Below are positions 1 through 12,814 of a DNA stretch of 64,000 nt, in pieces. Positions within the stretch are counted from its first letter, which is position 1; each line of letters starts with the position of its first letter. Below the pieces are notes generated by a model that searched no databases, had not been told where the DNA came from, and saw only the letters and a program-made list of their open reading frames with translations. This stretch comes from Henricia sp. BOLD:AAB3569. Lineage: Eukaryota > Echinodermata > Asteroidea > Spinulosida > Echinasteridae. The stretch is from positions 2,170,001 through 2,234,000 of the forward strand of contig JBBELK010000308.1 in the NCBI GenBank assembly GCA_037783545.1, given 5' to 3'. A program made the position numbers and the translations under genes.

Positions 1-543
1 TATAATCTTAACCATGACCCGAATAAACAGCAGTCAATATTTGTTTTATATACCGAATGTTTAGATTTGTGTCATCTGGTTGGTTAAAAGTAACGATGTC
101 ACAGTCATGACAGTGGTGTTTCGATTTCGGAAGCTGGTCTACGGCGGAAAAGTTGTATATTTACAGTAAAAAATTGTAGCATAATCACCTGGCACTTTAG
201 TAACACATTTTACCTGACACAGTTTTCACTGTAGGCCACTTCTCTTATTTTCTTAAGGACGTCATCATCTGCGACAGACGACAAAACGACTTCGTCGAGA
301 TTCCGCCATTACCGTCCTGCTTAATGTTTACGTGAAGCGCCCAGCTGCATATAGTTGGTGCACAGCTATGCTAATATTAACACATGTAATGCGCGCGCCG
401 GAACCCGCTAAATGACTATGCCCAGGGCATGGCAAAGACTATGCCCGGTGGGCATATATACGCGCCGGGTCTAGCTGATTCAATGCCCCCACTTTTAACC
501 AATCAGATAACAGGAATCTATGCATGAAGTATACATGTATAAT
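1..543. other. unassigned flanking DNA
   Basis: I see no gene here. The stretch 395-480 is CpG-rich, with a repeated actatgccc word and short self-complementary pieces, but I could not tie it to any other element in the window. Confidence 0.4.
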
Positions 544-647
544 GAAAACTAATGACCCCTCGGTGTTGGATGATTGGCACTATCTCCCTCGGCTTACGCC
601 TCGGGAGATAGTGCCAACCATCCAACACCTCCGGGTCGTTAGTTTTC
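544..647. repeat. fold-back (hairpin) element, about 104 bp
   Basis: The left arm starting gaaaactaatgacc is repeated in inverse at the right end as ggtcgttagttttc. The arms (about 48 nt each, few mismatches) meet around a short cttacg loop near 594-599. It contains no ORF. It looks like a small hairpin MITE. Confidence 0.7.
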
Positions 648-777
648 ACTATCTTCCATCAAACCTGCATGTTGTATTTGTACACTGAATGTGCATTTAG
701 AAACGAGGCTGTGGTAATAAAGAGCTATTAAATCGATTTTTGAAACGGGGTGCAAGTTGGTTTATTTGTTGCAGAAG

Positions 778-1176
778 CAGGGTTGTAACGAGGCCTCCCT
801 TTGCTCGAGTCCCAAGTCAAGTCAAACTGCATTGATCGAGTCTCAAGTCAAGTCAAATGGCCTTCGAGTCCCAAGTCAAATACATGTTATGTATATTCAA
901 TTAGTAATCACGACTGTCACAGTAAACTAATGTCAAAATGAGTCAGACTAAACGCTGTTCAAAACTTGCATTCACGCAGGGTATTTTTGTTGCTCTAGCC
1001 GAGAATGCTCTATATGTTAAAATAAAGTTTTGTCTTGGGTTCCTGAAGTGCTAAAAATGACCCAAAAAGTGTGATTTTATTTTTGGCAGACTCGAGACAA
1101 AGAGTCAAGTCATATGAGGTTCAAGTCTCAAGTCAAGTCATGTCATTGGAGGTTCGAGTGTCAAGTCGTAACCGGG
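778..1176. mobile_element. AAGTC-repeat MITE-like element, copy 1
   Basis: The element begins with gttgtaacgag and ends with gtcgtaaccgggac, an imperfect terminal inverted repeat. It is filled with degenerate runs of CAAGTCAAGTC and CTCGAGTCCC. The same termini and internal words return at 25658-26203 and as a fragment at 60298-60362, so this is a dispersed non-coding family. Confidence 0.65.
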
Positions 1177-1789
1177 ACGGCTTAACTGTTTGTCTCACGG
1201 CTTCGTGAGGCAAAAAACGCAGCAAAATTCCACCGCACACCGTCACGGTGAGCCAAGTGTGAGCAAACGGCCACGAATGACCGTTTGCTGAGCAAAATAC
1301 CTCACGTGTGTGGCGGGCTATAGACTAGTGTGTACGTCTCATTTCAGGTCACACTTCCGGAGACCTGTCAGGGAATGCAATAGGGTTTTAACATTGTGAC
1401 GATATTTTTTTATTTTTTTTTTCACCTTATCGTACCGCGTTTGTAAGCGCTCAAACGCCAATAAATAGGAAAATGAGCTTAAAATCTATCGATTCAATCA
1501 ATAAGTAGAAGAAAATGTTGTCCGAACTTTAAACAAATAAAAACGTTCAATCTTTTGTTTCCGGTTTGCAAGTACATTTGCGAAGTACGGCCCTCCGGCT
1601 TGGTGCATCTGAGAAGCATTAACGAGGCTAAACAAATACCTGGTTTGAACGACATCTTGGACGTTCACTAGGCCTACTGTTGAGAGTAGGTCAAACCAAC
1701 ACCAAAAAGCCCAAACAAATAAAGTACACATGGTCAGGAAAATCGATAACTTTTGAAAACGGCCATAATACGTCGTGATCATCGATATA
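1177..1789. other. unassigned intergenic DNA
   Basis: No gene is recognised. It contains a CpG-rich part (1190-1320) with short inverted words around caccgtcacggtg, and a T-rich tract at 1407-1423. The open frames crossing it have no recognisable protein features. Confidence 0.35.
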
Positions 1790-1925
1790 TAATCACTGGA
1801 TGAAGTATGCAATAGCAGTTGGCTATACAAGAATTGAAGCCATGCGCCGGCCGCCATTGTACCCCATGAACAATGCTTGGCCTAGACTGCCCCCCGGTCC
1901 ATACGATCGCTTGCATTCCACTTCT
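1790..1925. repeat. dispersed repeat shared with 28185-28325
   Basis: About 135 bp with very high similarity to 28185-28325, including the words gccatgcgccggccgcc and aacaatgcttggcctag. In the second copy it is followed by an inverted piece next to a (TA)n run. Short open frames on both strands come from the repeat and do not look like genes. Confidence 0.65.
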
Positions 1926-2121
1926 GGTTCCGAAAAACGTGTCTTGTGAGTTAGTTGTATTTCCAGCCGTAGAAACCAGCGCGAAGTGCGAGTTGCTTTT
2001 GTCATTCGCGGTTAGTTTCTCTTGTTGGAAAATAATGTCCTATACGAACACTATGTAGGGGCCTACATACCGTATTTTCAAATATGCATACACAATTAAA
2101 TCTGCCAACAGATTTGATAAG

Positions 2122-2241
2122 GGTTGCGTTCGATGTGCTTCCTCGAGTCAGCGCTGACCTGGGGGATCATGTAAGGTGTGATGAGTCAGGGGAAACAAGG
2201 AATCGAGGTTAAACACGTGTCAACCCATATCGAACGCCACC
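2122..2241. repeat. small TIR element, about 120 bp
   Basis: Left end ggttgcgttcgatgtg and right end catatcgaacgccacc are imperfect inverted repeats of 16 bp. There is no coding potential, which fits a very short MITE or its relic. Confidence 0.5.
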
Positions 2242-2444
2242 TTTATTTACAAACACATGATAAATAATACATCAAGACGGCTGGTAAAGCGTATAGCACA
2301 ATACATTTGTCTCCTTTGTTAATTTTAACATTTATAGTTAATTACGTGACATTTTGATATTTTTGTTTTTAACAACAACCATCGAAATATTATTGCCAAG
2401 GATGCTAGATTGCTACATTATGTAAACAGTAAGCTGATGTTCCC

Positions 2445-2545
2445 TTTAATACCTTTCGGGCCTCAATAATGACTCAAATGTACTTTCACTAAAACGACTC
2501 ATTATGGATAAAGTCAGGGGCGAGGATAAAAGCGTTGAGAAATAT
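2445..2545 (+). promoter_or_regulatory. putative upstream region of Ly6 copy A (duplicated)
   Basis: Two blocks match the region upstream of Ly6 copy B: tacctttcgggcctcaat (compare 46865-46890) and ggcgaggataaaagcgttg followed by agaaata (compare 47044-47070). Retention in both paralogs suggests an original promoter or enhancer, possibly with ataaaag as a TATA-like word. No transcription start can be proved from sequence. The 1.15 kb separating it from the copy A start codon is absent from copy B. Confidence 0.45.
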
Positions 2546-3695
2546 CGCACGCCTGTCCACGGGTGACACAGAGTACTGCGCATGTGCGAACTTTTAACTA
2601 CCGTAGGTGTGTTTTATATTTGACGCGCTTTTTGGTGTCGAAATCGTACGGTTATCCTACGCAATGTTTGGCAAAAATAAGCAATAAACAACGAGTAAAA
2701 ATATGCAGAATGACTGTTGTCTTTTGAAGACATACTTTAAATAGTTCAAAGGCAAACAAGTCTCTAAAAAGGCAGATATGACACGGAATTATGGATCGAA
2801 AAAAGGCTTAGGCCTACTTTGATTTTTTAAAAATATTTTGAAAACATAGGCTTTACAATTTACCTTATTGCTCGCAAAATATCAATTTTCCAACATTGAG
2901 ACGTGTTTGCTGGTACAGTTGATTACTATTTGAGTGTCTGAATTTGATTTGAACAATTTGGCGCGAAATTAGCGTAAAAAGTGTCTAGTACCTGACTACG
3001 CGCCGTACTGTGTATACAGCGTGCGGTACAGAGGCCATGCTAGGCGTACCTACGTGTGGTATCGACTACTCGTCAGCGTTTCAGCGTCAATAATCGATAC
3101 TAATAAAAAAAAAACGCGCCGCCGTATTCGCTCGTGTTGACTTACGTTGCGATGCCTGTTTTAAAATTCAAATTATGTATAGTCAAAATATTTGTATTGC
3201 CCGAATAAATTTGTAATGACTATTTTGTTCAAGACTTTTGCTTTATTCGACATACATTGGTATATCAGGGAAAATGGTGGTTTGGGAGGAGGAGAAATTG
3301 CTCTAAACACTTTTAATGAATAAAAAAGTATTTTGTGCGTTTTGCAAATCCACAAGATGACCTAAATTGCAGTTTAATCCAACATAATGAAAGTCATTTT
3401 CGCCAGAAAGGCCCTCAAATGTCTAACCATGTCTCATAACATGTCCCCCAAACGGGATTTTTACCCAAATTAAAAGGCCTCATCTATAGGACCCAAAATT
3501 TAATTTGGATTCTTGGTCAATTTTTTTTATTTATTTTTTTTAACCACTCTAGCGTCGTCTGCAAGCGACAGAACGGATTGCAGCCGTCTGCAAATAGTCA
3601 GACCCTTTTCTTCTAGGAACCAGATCGGTTTTATGCCCGTTAATATCTCAACACGTATGGACAGGCGTAAGCGCTGCATGCAGCTAGCTAGCTAG
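2546..3695. other. insert-like DNA between Ly6 A upstream blocks
   Basis: Copy B has only about 40 bp between its homologous upstream blocks (47070 and 47112), while copy A has about 1.15 kb here. Much of this stretch is therefore probably inserted, though no TIR, poly(A) tail or protein-coding signal marks its borders. Confidence 0.4.
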
Positions 3696-3809
3696 CAGCG
3701 TGTATGAGTCATTTTAGGTCCCCTATACGCAGACGGGAGACCTCGCTTCGTAAAATACAAACACTGTCTTGCTTTGTATCCACACCAAATTATTTATACC
3801 AGTACCATC

Positions 3810-3858
3810 ATGAAGGCGGCCATATATGCAACGATTCTGGCTGTGTGTCTGACACAAG
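3810..3858 (+). CDS. Ly6/uPAR-domain GPI-anchored protein, copy A, exon 1 (signal peptide)
   Basis: Exon 1 of a three-exon gene (3810-3858, 22049-22201, 24683-24873; 393 nt, 130 codons plus stop). It encodes a signal peptide beginning MKAAIYATILAVCL. The ATG is preceded by agtaccatc and the whole context is conserved at copy B, which fixes the start. The donor is g|gtaggt and the exon ends in phase 1. The joined product has a secretion signal, one cysteine-rich Ly6/uPAR (three-finger) domain with 12 cysteines ending in the family signature CSICCDTDRCN, and a hydrophobic C-terminal tail typical of GPI attachment. Ly6 proteins are usually cell-surface ligand or receptor-modulating proteins; the partner here is unknown. 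Intron 1 is 18.2 kb against 1.64 kb in the paralog, because of transposon insertion. Confidence 0.85.
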
Positions 3859-3926
3859 GTAGGTTTATTTTATTGGTCTTACATCTATTAGCTAAATGTG
3901 CTGAAGACGACACAGCCATCATAATT

Positions 3927-5200
3927 AGGTGATCGGAACTCATTCCGATCACCTATTACTATTGTACGATTTCTTTGTCTTTTTTTTTTTTTTTCTTTTT
4001 GGCTTTTTCGTTTAGGACGAAAAAGCCTTTGTTTTCGTTTTGATTTTTTTTTTTTTTTTTTTTTTTCCGTTTATTTCTTCTTCTGATTTTTTTCCCATAG
4101 ACAAAGCGCATAGGCGTTGTCGGCGCTTTTTAAGGTTGTTCCCAAACATTGATCTTAACCAAACTTGGTCACATCAAAGACATAGTATAGGAGGTGTGCA
4201 CCCAAGAATGGCTTCATTGTGACGTCATCAGTGACGTCATTACAATAGTTAAAAAATGCCTAAAAAGCCGAAAATGACCAAAATATGCACATTTTAAAAT
4301 GATTCCCTTGCCAAAACCGCGTGACGCAGGGTCTTCATATTTAGCAGACATATAGATCAGATCCTAGCCTACAATGTTCTTAGTGTAGGCATTTTCATCT
4401 GACCCTTCCTTCCTAGGTCAATCGAAGGTCAAAGTTCAGCCAATTCAAAAATCACATTGTTTGTATTTTTTGTACTTATGAAGCAATATTACCTATTAAA
4501 CTACGCTTGATCTTTATAAAACTAGGTACAGGCATGGGCCCCATCACAAACTTCCACCACCATGTAGAACATCACCATGACGTCAATGATTACGTAATTA
4601 TAATTATTTAAAATTGGCCAAAAAGTGGATTTTCGTCATAAAAATGAGCCAAAAATGCATTTCGTAAAATGTTTCCCTCTATAAAACCACATGACCCAGG
4701 GTCTTAATATTTAGCAGACATTATAGATCAGATCATGGGCTACAATGTTCTTTGTGTAGGCATTTTCATCTGACCCTTCCTTCCTGGGTCAATCGAAGGT
4801 CAAAGTTCAGCCATTTCAAAATTCACATTTGTTGTGTTTTTGTGTACTTATGAAGCAATTTTAGCTATTAAAGTACGCTTGATTTTCATAAAACTAGGTA
4901 CAGGCATGGGCCCCATCACAAACTTCCACCAACATGTTGAACATCACCATGACGTCAATGATTACGTAATTATAATTATTTAAAAATGGCAAAAAAGTGG
5001 ATTTTCGTCATAAAAATTAGCCAAAAATGCATTTCGTAAAATGTTTCCCTCTATGAAACCACATGACCCAGGGTCTTCATAAATAGCAGACATTATATAT
5101 CAGATCCTGCGCTACAATTTGCTTTGTGTACTCATTTTCATCTGACCCTTCCTTCCTGGGTCAATTGAAGGCCAAAGTTTAGCCAAGTCAACATTTCCGT
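3927..5200 (+). mobile_element. non-autonomous Helitron-related repeat, copy a (diverged)
   Basis: It starts with aggtgatcgg and its inverted copy ccgatcacct, followed by a T-rich tract. It then carries about 2.5 tandem subrepeats of roughly 370 bp (4262-4640, 4640-5010, 5010-5200), each with aaaatatgcacattttaaaa, a tgacccagggtcttcatatt-like word and catctgacccttcctt. The same subrepeats occur in the better-preserved copies at 7.7-18.2 kb. There is no coding capacity, and no CTAG terminus is visible in this copy. Confidence 0.6.
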
Positions 5201-5965
5201 ATTTACAGGGTGGATTGAAAAAAACGAAACCGAGATATTACTGCTAATTGTAACTAAAGTAGGGCGCGTATGAATGAACGGGAGATATCATCTGTTAGGG
5301 TCGAATCTCCTCTTCAAAATGACACCATGATCATGTCATTATGTTTTTGGTTGACTGAGCAGTGACCAGTGTTATGCAAGGGGCCTAGTTTTAGATTTGA
5401 CCGTTCTCAATGCGAGCAAACGTCGTACAAATAAATCTTTACCGTAGCTGTCTATTCCGTGTGCCCTGTGTGACACGGCGTCGACCGAGACGGTGACACG
5501 GTAACTTTTAACTGTGTCTACCACGGACGTGTAATTCTACAGAAGATGGTTTAACAAAAGGACATGTGAGTAGGATACAATCTTTTATGTTATTTCAGTC
5601 TTATTTAAGAGAGTCCACTCTCTACAAGAAAGTAATTGTATGTTATTGAGGGAATGTCGTAGTTTTGCCGTGAAGCATTCATTCCAATGTTTGTTTTCTT
5701 CCTTTTAGGTTTAGTAAGGTGCAAAGCTTAATAAAGGCCTGATATCATTAAGTCATTGTCTGGATTTTATTGAACCATCTTCAACAAATATAATTAAGAA
5801 AATGTTCCTTCTTGGCCAAATTCTTTTCAATCTTAACAAATTATGTGCTCTGATTTCTGCCTTTGATGACTAATATATGTAGGCCTATATCAGTTTTTCG
5901 AGTAAACATCGGATTTCCATCCCAAATGTGAACAAAACAAACTAAAATTTAACAATATTTTTTCG
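5201..5965. other. unassigned DNA inside Ly6 A intron 1
   Basis: It splits two blocks of the Helitron-like subrepeat (ending at 5200 and resuming near 5966), so it may be a later insertion. It contains an AATAAAGG word at 5730-5737 and an acagaagatggtt word near 5540 that resembles an acceptor site, but no recognisable protein. Confidence 0.35.
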
Positions 5966-6180
5966 CTGACTACATCGTGAGACGGCAGATGAAAATTACC
6001 AAAATATGCACTTTTAAAATGTTTCCCTCTATAAAACCACATAATCCAAGGTCTTCATATTTAGCAGACATTATATATCAGATCATGGGCTACAATTTGC
6101 TTGGTGGAGTCATTTTCATATGATTCCTCCGTCCTGGGTCAATTAAAGGCCAAAGTTCAGCCAAGTCAAAATTTGAGTAA
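5966..6180 (+). repeat. Helitron-related subrepeat fragment
   Basis: It matches 5010-5200 and 4640-4830 closely (aaaatgtttccctctataaa, tatttagcagacattatata). It is one more approximately 370-bp subrepeat unit, separated from copy a by 5201-5965. Confidence 0.6.
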
Positions 6181-6821
6181 AACAATGCATAAGCCACCAA
6201 ATGTCGACTTCTGTACGTGACCGGCAGAGGGCGTCATCCATAAATTACGGTGATGCACAGACCTATAAATCTATAGACCAACGATCGTGCATTGAAAATC
6301 GTGACTTGGAAAAGTATGGGCAAATGACGACACAATGGGCTGCATGAGCTAACAGCGCGGGTTTAAAGCGCTTACGGCTATTCCAAAACGCGCGTACGCC
6401 GTGTGTATTGTACGCGTTCCTATGAAGTATGGGCGATGGACGCACGACGCTCGCAAAGCGGACTGACAGCGCGCACGAGGATTAATTGTCATGCTTCCAA
6501 ACTACTTCTAAAAATAATAATAAAAATTCATAAACAATTAATATATTACACATGCCATTTTAATATACATGTAGGCCTAGCATCTAAAAGCAAATTCAAA
6601 CCTTGTCTGCATCACCCAGCTGAGCTCCATATTGTACTTTTAATCTGCTGTTGTAATCCCGTAACTATATAGTGCACGCGACGTCAACTCAAATTCTCGA
6701 AACAATGACGAATCATACCCGACGATTAACGATAACGTCCGGACGTGCATTCGGGTAACTTCGGGAACCTTTGCAAAAAGGAGCAATTCCTCCTGTTTCA
6801 ATGTGGCGGGCAAACGTCTAC
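6181..6821. other. unassigned DNA in Ly6 A intron 1
   Basis: No gene or repeat border is recognised. The interval 6350-6480 is CpG-rich. Short open frames lack homology that I can recognise. Confidence 0.35.
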
Positions 6822-7145
6822 ATCTTACGCGTGTGGTCTAGTGGATATGAGGCGGGACTCCCAATCAGAGGTTGGAGGTTCGAACCCCACTTCGACCAAC
6901 GTGTCTGTGTCCCTGGGCAAGGCACTTAATCCCAGTTGCCTCGTAAACCCAAGCGATATATGGGAAGCTGTTAAGGGGAATGCCACAATATAACTGCTGA
7001 TAGTGTTGTGCGCCTGACCAGCAGCCACCTAGTTGAAGCGAAATGGTTCTGGTGATTCCCTGATGGCAGCAGTAATAATGGTAACAGCGCCTTGAGCACC
7101 CTGCTGGGTGGATATGTGCGCTATATAAATCTCATCACTATTATT
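6822..7145 (+). mobile_element. tRNA-derived SINE
   Basis: It has a pol III A-box-like tggtctagtgga (6835-6846) and a B-box ggttcgaacccc (6878-6889), spaced as in a tRNA. A core with gtccctgggcaaggcac follows, then a 3' tail gtgcgctatataaatc plus tattatt. Many invertebrate SINEs share the gggcaaggcac core and the gcgctatataaat tail. The tRNA part does not fold into an intact acceptor stem with the rest, so this is a retroposon and not a tRNA gene. Confidence 0.8.
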
Positions 7146-7675
7146 CAGATGCCCACATGCTTTGACCTTTGACTGTTTGACCTATTGGTCAAATAGACTC
7201 TGCTTGTAGTTTGAACGTGTTCAGAGCTAGTCTACTGTGTTATGGTTCAACTAGGGTAGGGTATTCAAAACTATGGTGTTGACCTTTGACCTTGCTCTAC
7301 CGGAAGTGCATTTAAATAAACCTATTTTGTAAAAGTGGTCAACGATGCCGAGATCGGGTTGGCAGTGTTAGTGTTTAAGGTAAATGCTTTCCAAAAAATG
7401 CGCCCTCTAGCGGCGAAATTAACAAATCTTAAAATTACCCTTTCATAGCAATGTTTGCGCAAATTAACCCATAGTGGTGCTTATAGAGTACGTCGACCAC
7501 CAAACATGTCTGTAGTTAAAACATTGATTACGTCATCAGTCCTTTAAAGGTAACGCATTAAAGGTTAATATTTTAGGTTAAATAGTTGATATGTTAACAA
7601 CATCTAATTTTACAAGGTAAGCATGCTAATTTTTCAAGTAAAAAAATGTGAAAAAGCCCTGTTCATAGAACAGAC
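7146..7675. other. unassigned DNA in Ly6 A intron 1
   Basis: No coding or repeat structure is recognised apart from AT-rich sequence and a short piece near 7650-7675 that leads into the next Helitron copy. Confidence 0.35.
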
Positions 7676-10281
7676 GTAGCTCTAGTTCTTTTTCTTTTTC
7701 TTCTTTTTCCACTCAAACGTTTCCAGAGCTTTTCTTCAAAACTGTTTAAGCTATCAACTTGAAACTTTGTAGGAACATCAACCCCAATGTGAAGGTGTGC
7801 ATACAAGTGTGACGTCATTGTGACGTCATCGGGTGTCAAATTACAACCCAAAAATGACTAAAATATGCATGTTTTAAAATGCTTCCGTCTGGAAAACCAC
7901 GTGACCCATGATTTTCGTATTTAGCAGGCTTATAGATAGGATCATGGCCTACAATTTTCTTTGTGTGGGCATTTTCATCTGACCCTTCCTTCTGGGGTCA
8001 ATCTGAGGTCAAAGTTCAACGAAAACGAAAATCTCAATTTTTGCACTTATTGAGCAACAATGCCCATCAAACCAAGCTGAATCTTTAAGTAACTAGGTAC
8101 AGGCATAGGTCCTATGGCAGACTTTCACCAGCGTGTATAATATTATGATGGCATCAAGCGTGACGTCATCGTGACGTCATCAAGTATCAAATTACACCCC
8201 CCAAAAAACCAAAATATGCATATTTTAAAATGCTTCCGTCTTGAAAACCACGTGACCCAGGATCTTCGTATTTGGCAGGTTTATAGATGACATTCTATGC
8301 TACAATTTTCTTTGTGTGGGCATTTTCATCTGACCCTTCCTTCTGGGGTCAATTGGAGGTCAAAGTTCAACGAAACTGAGAATCTCAGTTTTTACACTTA
8401 CCAGCAACAATGCCTATCAAACCAAGCTGAATCGTTAGTAAATTAGATACAGACATAGGCCCTACGGCAGACTTTCACCAGAATGTATAGTATCATGATG
8501 GCATCCAGTGTGACGTAATCATGACGTCATCAGGTGTCAAATTACAAAAATTCAAAGGTTATTATTTCCAAAATTCATATCTCAAGAACCGTAATAGATA
8601 CTTGAACAATTCTTTCACAACATGATAAGTCTAAATGAACTGAACAAATCATACAATGTCATGACCCCTGTGTGACGCCTACTTCCGGTCCAAACCGGAA
8701 GTTGTTCGAAAATGTGCATTTTTTAAAGCGTTTTGAATGCAAATAGATTCAAAGTGGTAGTGAATTTGACCATATTTCTACGGAACGAAATGTTTCCACA
8801 CATGTGGACTTTTTGACTATACCATTGGTGACGTCATCACATGGACGGTGGTTACGTAATGTGGTGTCAAAATACGCAAATTTGGAGCTGAATTGTTTAA
8901 AAATGCTGTATCTTGAGAACTACAACAGATATTTGCATGATTCTTTCGCCACATTTAAGAACTTGATGTTTATCAAATTGTTGAACAATTTGTGCACAAC
9001 ATTGTGACGTCATAATATCGTCACAGGTGTCAAATTACAAAAATTAAATGGTTATTATTTCAAAAATTCATATCTCAAGAATCGTAATAGATACTTGAAA
9101 AATTATTTCACAGCATGATAGGTCGCAATGAACTGAACAAATCATACAATGGCATGACCCCTGTGTGACCCAAACCTCCGGTTCAAACCGGAAGAGGTTC
9201 GAAAATGTACACTTTTTTAGCACTTTGAATGCAAATATAGAGCCAAAGTGGTAGGGAATTTGACCATAGTTCTACGGAACGAAATGTTCCCTCACATGTG
9301 GACTTTATGACTACATATATACCACTGATGACGTCATCACGTGTACGGTGGTTACGTAATGTGGAGAAATTATTTGTTGGGTCCCTTGATAATTAAGCTA
9401 ACTCAGTCGTTTGAGGGCGCTATGCCAAGCCTCCACTAATCTGACGATTTGCGCCCATATATAGTGCTCGACTTCTAATAATAGAACTTGTATCTAGGCG
9501 GCCTGTCTCGGGTCAGAGGTCATAATGTATTTTTTTAAGGAGGATGTCTGGGCCACACGGCCAATGATACACGTACGTACGTGCGCGTGTAGTGAATAGG
9601 TCAGACAGACAAGACATAATAAGCAGGGCTTGATTTACAACCGAGAAAATTTGACTTTTGAAGATGTAAAACTGCTAGTTTCCGTGGCATCATCGCCAGG
9701 AAAGTTGAATGAACACTTGATAGCACAAGGACATTTACTTTTGGTGACTTAGCTGGTGGCTAGCCTTAGTTGGCGGACCAGAGTAAATATGTCTTCTCCC
9801 CGAAAACTGTGAATGTGACATGCTGGAAATCGTTGCTGTGTTGGAAATAAAATGGACATGGTGGACCGCAACTCAAGTTGACTGGAGCGTCAGTTTATTC
9901 TAGATGCAATTGAACCCCAACTCCCCACACGGCGATATACTACAGTAATATGATCTCAAATGACAACATCTTTAGAACTGTAATAGATATTGAAAAGATT
10001 CTTTCACCACATATACATGTCAAAACTTGTTCTTCAGTAGATACTTGAACAATATGTGCACACAATAGTAACGTTATGATGAGATTGACAATTATGACGT
10101 CATCAGATACACAATTTTAGCGTTGAATAGTCAGAGTCATGTCTTGAGAATTCCAATACCTTTTCAACATCAAACAACTCAAGTTTTCAAACAATCTCAA
10201 AACTGTGTCGTCATCATCATTTCAATGTTTATGTCACCCGATCACCTTGCGTTTGTAAAAAACACAAACGCGAAGCTGTAG
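7676..10281 (+). mobile_element. non-autonomous Helitron, copy b (about 2.6 kb, complete-looking)
   Basis: The 5' part begins with a TTCTTTTTC-type pyrimidine tract just after a ctctag word. It continues with two subrepeats of about 355 bp (7855-8210, 8215-8560), two more repeated modules (8565-9000 and 9030-9370), a unique part (9380-10100), and a 3' end with an 8-bp stem GCGTTTGT (10249-10256)/ACAAACGC (10264-10271) followed by gaagctgTAG and a T. A 3' hairpin shortly upstream of CTRR with insertion before T is the Helitron signature; here CTAG has decayed to GTAG. It encodes no protein, so it must be mobilised in trans. Copies c and d follow it head to tail. Confidence 0.65.
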
Positions 10282-11265
10282 TTTTTTTTTTTTTTTTCTT
10301 TTTTAGGTGATCGGGCCAACAGCCCCGATCACCTATTGCTCTCGTACGATTTCTTTGTCTTTTTTTTTTTTTTTTTTTTTTCCCTTTTCTTTTTCTTCTT
10401 TTTCCACTCAAACGTTTCCAGAGGTTTTCTTCCAAACGGTTCAAGCTATCAACTTAAAACTTGGTAGGAACATCAACCCCAATGTGAAGATGTGCATACA
10501 AGTGTGACGTCATTGTGACGTCATTAGGTATCAAATTACAAACCAAAAATGACCAAAATATGCATGTTTTAAAATGCTTCCGTCTGGAAAACCACGTGAC
10601 CCATGATCTTCGTATTTGACAGGCTTATATATCAGATCATGGCCTACAATTTTCTTCGTGTGGGCATTTTCATCTGACCCTTCCTTCTGGGGTCAATCTG
10701 AGGTCAAAGTTCAACGAAAACGAAAATCTCAATTTTTGCACTTATTGAGCAACAATGCCCATCAAACCATGCTGAATCTTTAAGAAACTTAGTACAGGCA
10801 TAGGTCCTATAGCAGACTTTCACCAGCGTGTTTAATATTATGATGGCATCAAGCGTGACGTCATCGTGACGTCATCAAGTATCAAATTACACCTCCCAAA
10901 AAACCAAAATATGCATATTTTAAAATGCTTCCGTCTCGAAAACCACGTGACCCAGGATCTTCGTATTTGGCAGGTTTATAGATGACATTCTGTGCTACAA
11001 CTTTCTTTGTGTGGGCATTTTCATCTGACCCTTCCTTCTGGGGTCAATTGGAGGTCAAAGTTCAACGAAAACGGAAATCTCAGTTTTTACACTTACCAGT
11101 AACAATGCCCATCAAACCAAGCTGAATCGTTAGTAAATTAGATACAGACATAGGCCCTACGGCAGACTTTCACCAGCATGTATAGTATCATGACGTCATC
11201 AGGTGTCAAATTACAAAAATTCAAAGGTTATTATTTTCAAAATTCATATCTCAAGAACCGTAATA

Positions 11266-12814
11266 CTGTTCCACAGACGGACTACTTCTGTTATACTGCA
11301 CATTCCTATGGGCACACACAACTTCCGGCGAGTTCGTGTCAGTGGTACACACTTCAACGCTAAAACGAATCGGGCTAAATAAGATCGGAACACTTCGGGT
11401 AAAGATTTGCGCGTTCTGATTGGCCGGTTGGCTTAGAAACGTCATCATCGGAAAAGAGTATGCTTCCAGCTAGCCTGGGGTCCATTCGCGTACAAAATCG
11501 ACCGCGGGTTGCAACTTTTGCGATCAAAAACAATTTTTTCTCGTCCATAAAGCGATCCATAATCAACGTGAATCACCAAGCGACAAGGTATGTATACAAA
11601 AGTAGACATTAAACAATCCTACCATACTGACAAAAAGTCCGTAAGGCCTACCATTTGTCGCAAAAATGTACTTTTAGGAGGGCATGTTGAGCAGGAATCC
11701 GAGACTTCGCTCGCGTGCAATGTCCACACCGACGTACGACCGAGTTCCACGCCGTGTGTAGGGCCGGGACGTACGGCGGTGGTGTGCCCACTGCATACGC
11801 GATGATCTCGTAATTCCCGTGAAACAAGCAATGATGCAGCGTTAGAAAACCTGCGTTTTACGTCAATCTGTGCAAAATTGTGTGCCAATTTTGTAACTGA
11901 TATTGAATTTATTAACATTCAAAGACAATACGTGATATCAGATACACCAATTAAAGATATTTAGTTGTTACTTAACAAATGAAGGCAAATAATTTGTTGA
12001 GTAATATTATTCTTTGTCAATTATTTTTGCAGCTTTTCTGTGGTCCTCGTCCTGTGACATACCACCAGTGAGCCTGAAGATGAAAAAGGGTAGTACGAGT
12101 CCCTTGATGATGCAGAATCGTCATCCATAGTTGAGCCTCCTGCCCGTAGTAACATCTGTAATTACTATTATTTGTAAAGATTTAAATATAACCTCTAGGC
12201 TCCACATCCGTTTGTTTTGATCAAAACATAAATTATTTATCTCTGAAGAATAATACGTCATTCTCTTCTCTGTTTTGTATTTAATGTAACTTTGTAAGCA
12301 ATTTGGAAAGTTGTACAGTTTGTGTGTGGATGCGCTTCCTGTCATTCTTTTTTGCTGCCCTCAATCCACACCTCTCCAAAATAGTATTGGCTTGGTAATT
12401 AACACATACAGTGATTGATTATGTCAATTAAATTATTGATGCAAGTCCCAATCTTGACAATAGACAGATTTGATTATATCAGTATCTCTTATCAATCTAT
12501 TTTTCAACATTAATTGGGGAAAAATAAGGTTCCCTTAACAATCAACATTTTTGCATAAATTATGCAAGTTATGGGATTTCAATATAAACTAATTATCTGT
12601 AGTTAAGCAGGTTTGATTATTACAATGTCTTGCATCATTTAATTAAAGTAAATACTTTCAATTATCCAAACCGACTGTAGCTTCGCAATGCAAAACCCGA
12701 TTTGAAAAAAATAAACAGATTTCTTCTAGTCAATAACCACTCTTTCAATTGACACTGATTTTAAATCGATGTGGGCTTTAAAATAAAAGGGTTGAAACTG
12801 CCTAAATTATAATT
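11266..12814. mobile_element. 1.55-kb insertion within Helitron copy c
   Basis: Copies b and d read straight from gaaccgtaata to gatacttgaac; copy c has 1.55 kb between these words, so the insertion is defined by its paralogs. The flanks taata and ttata may be a short target duplication. Inside, 11460-11595 is CpG-rich and ends in gcgacaag|gtatgt (donor-like). At 12023-12032 there is an acceptor-like tttttgcag, followed by reading frames that are broken by stops. It could be a decayed promoter-exon-exon gene fragment or a retroposed piece. No known protein is recognised. Confidence 0.45.
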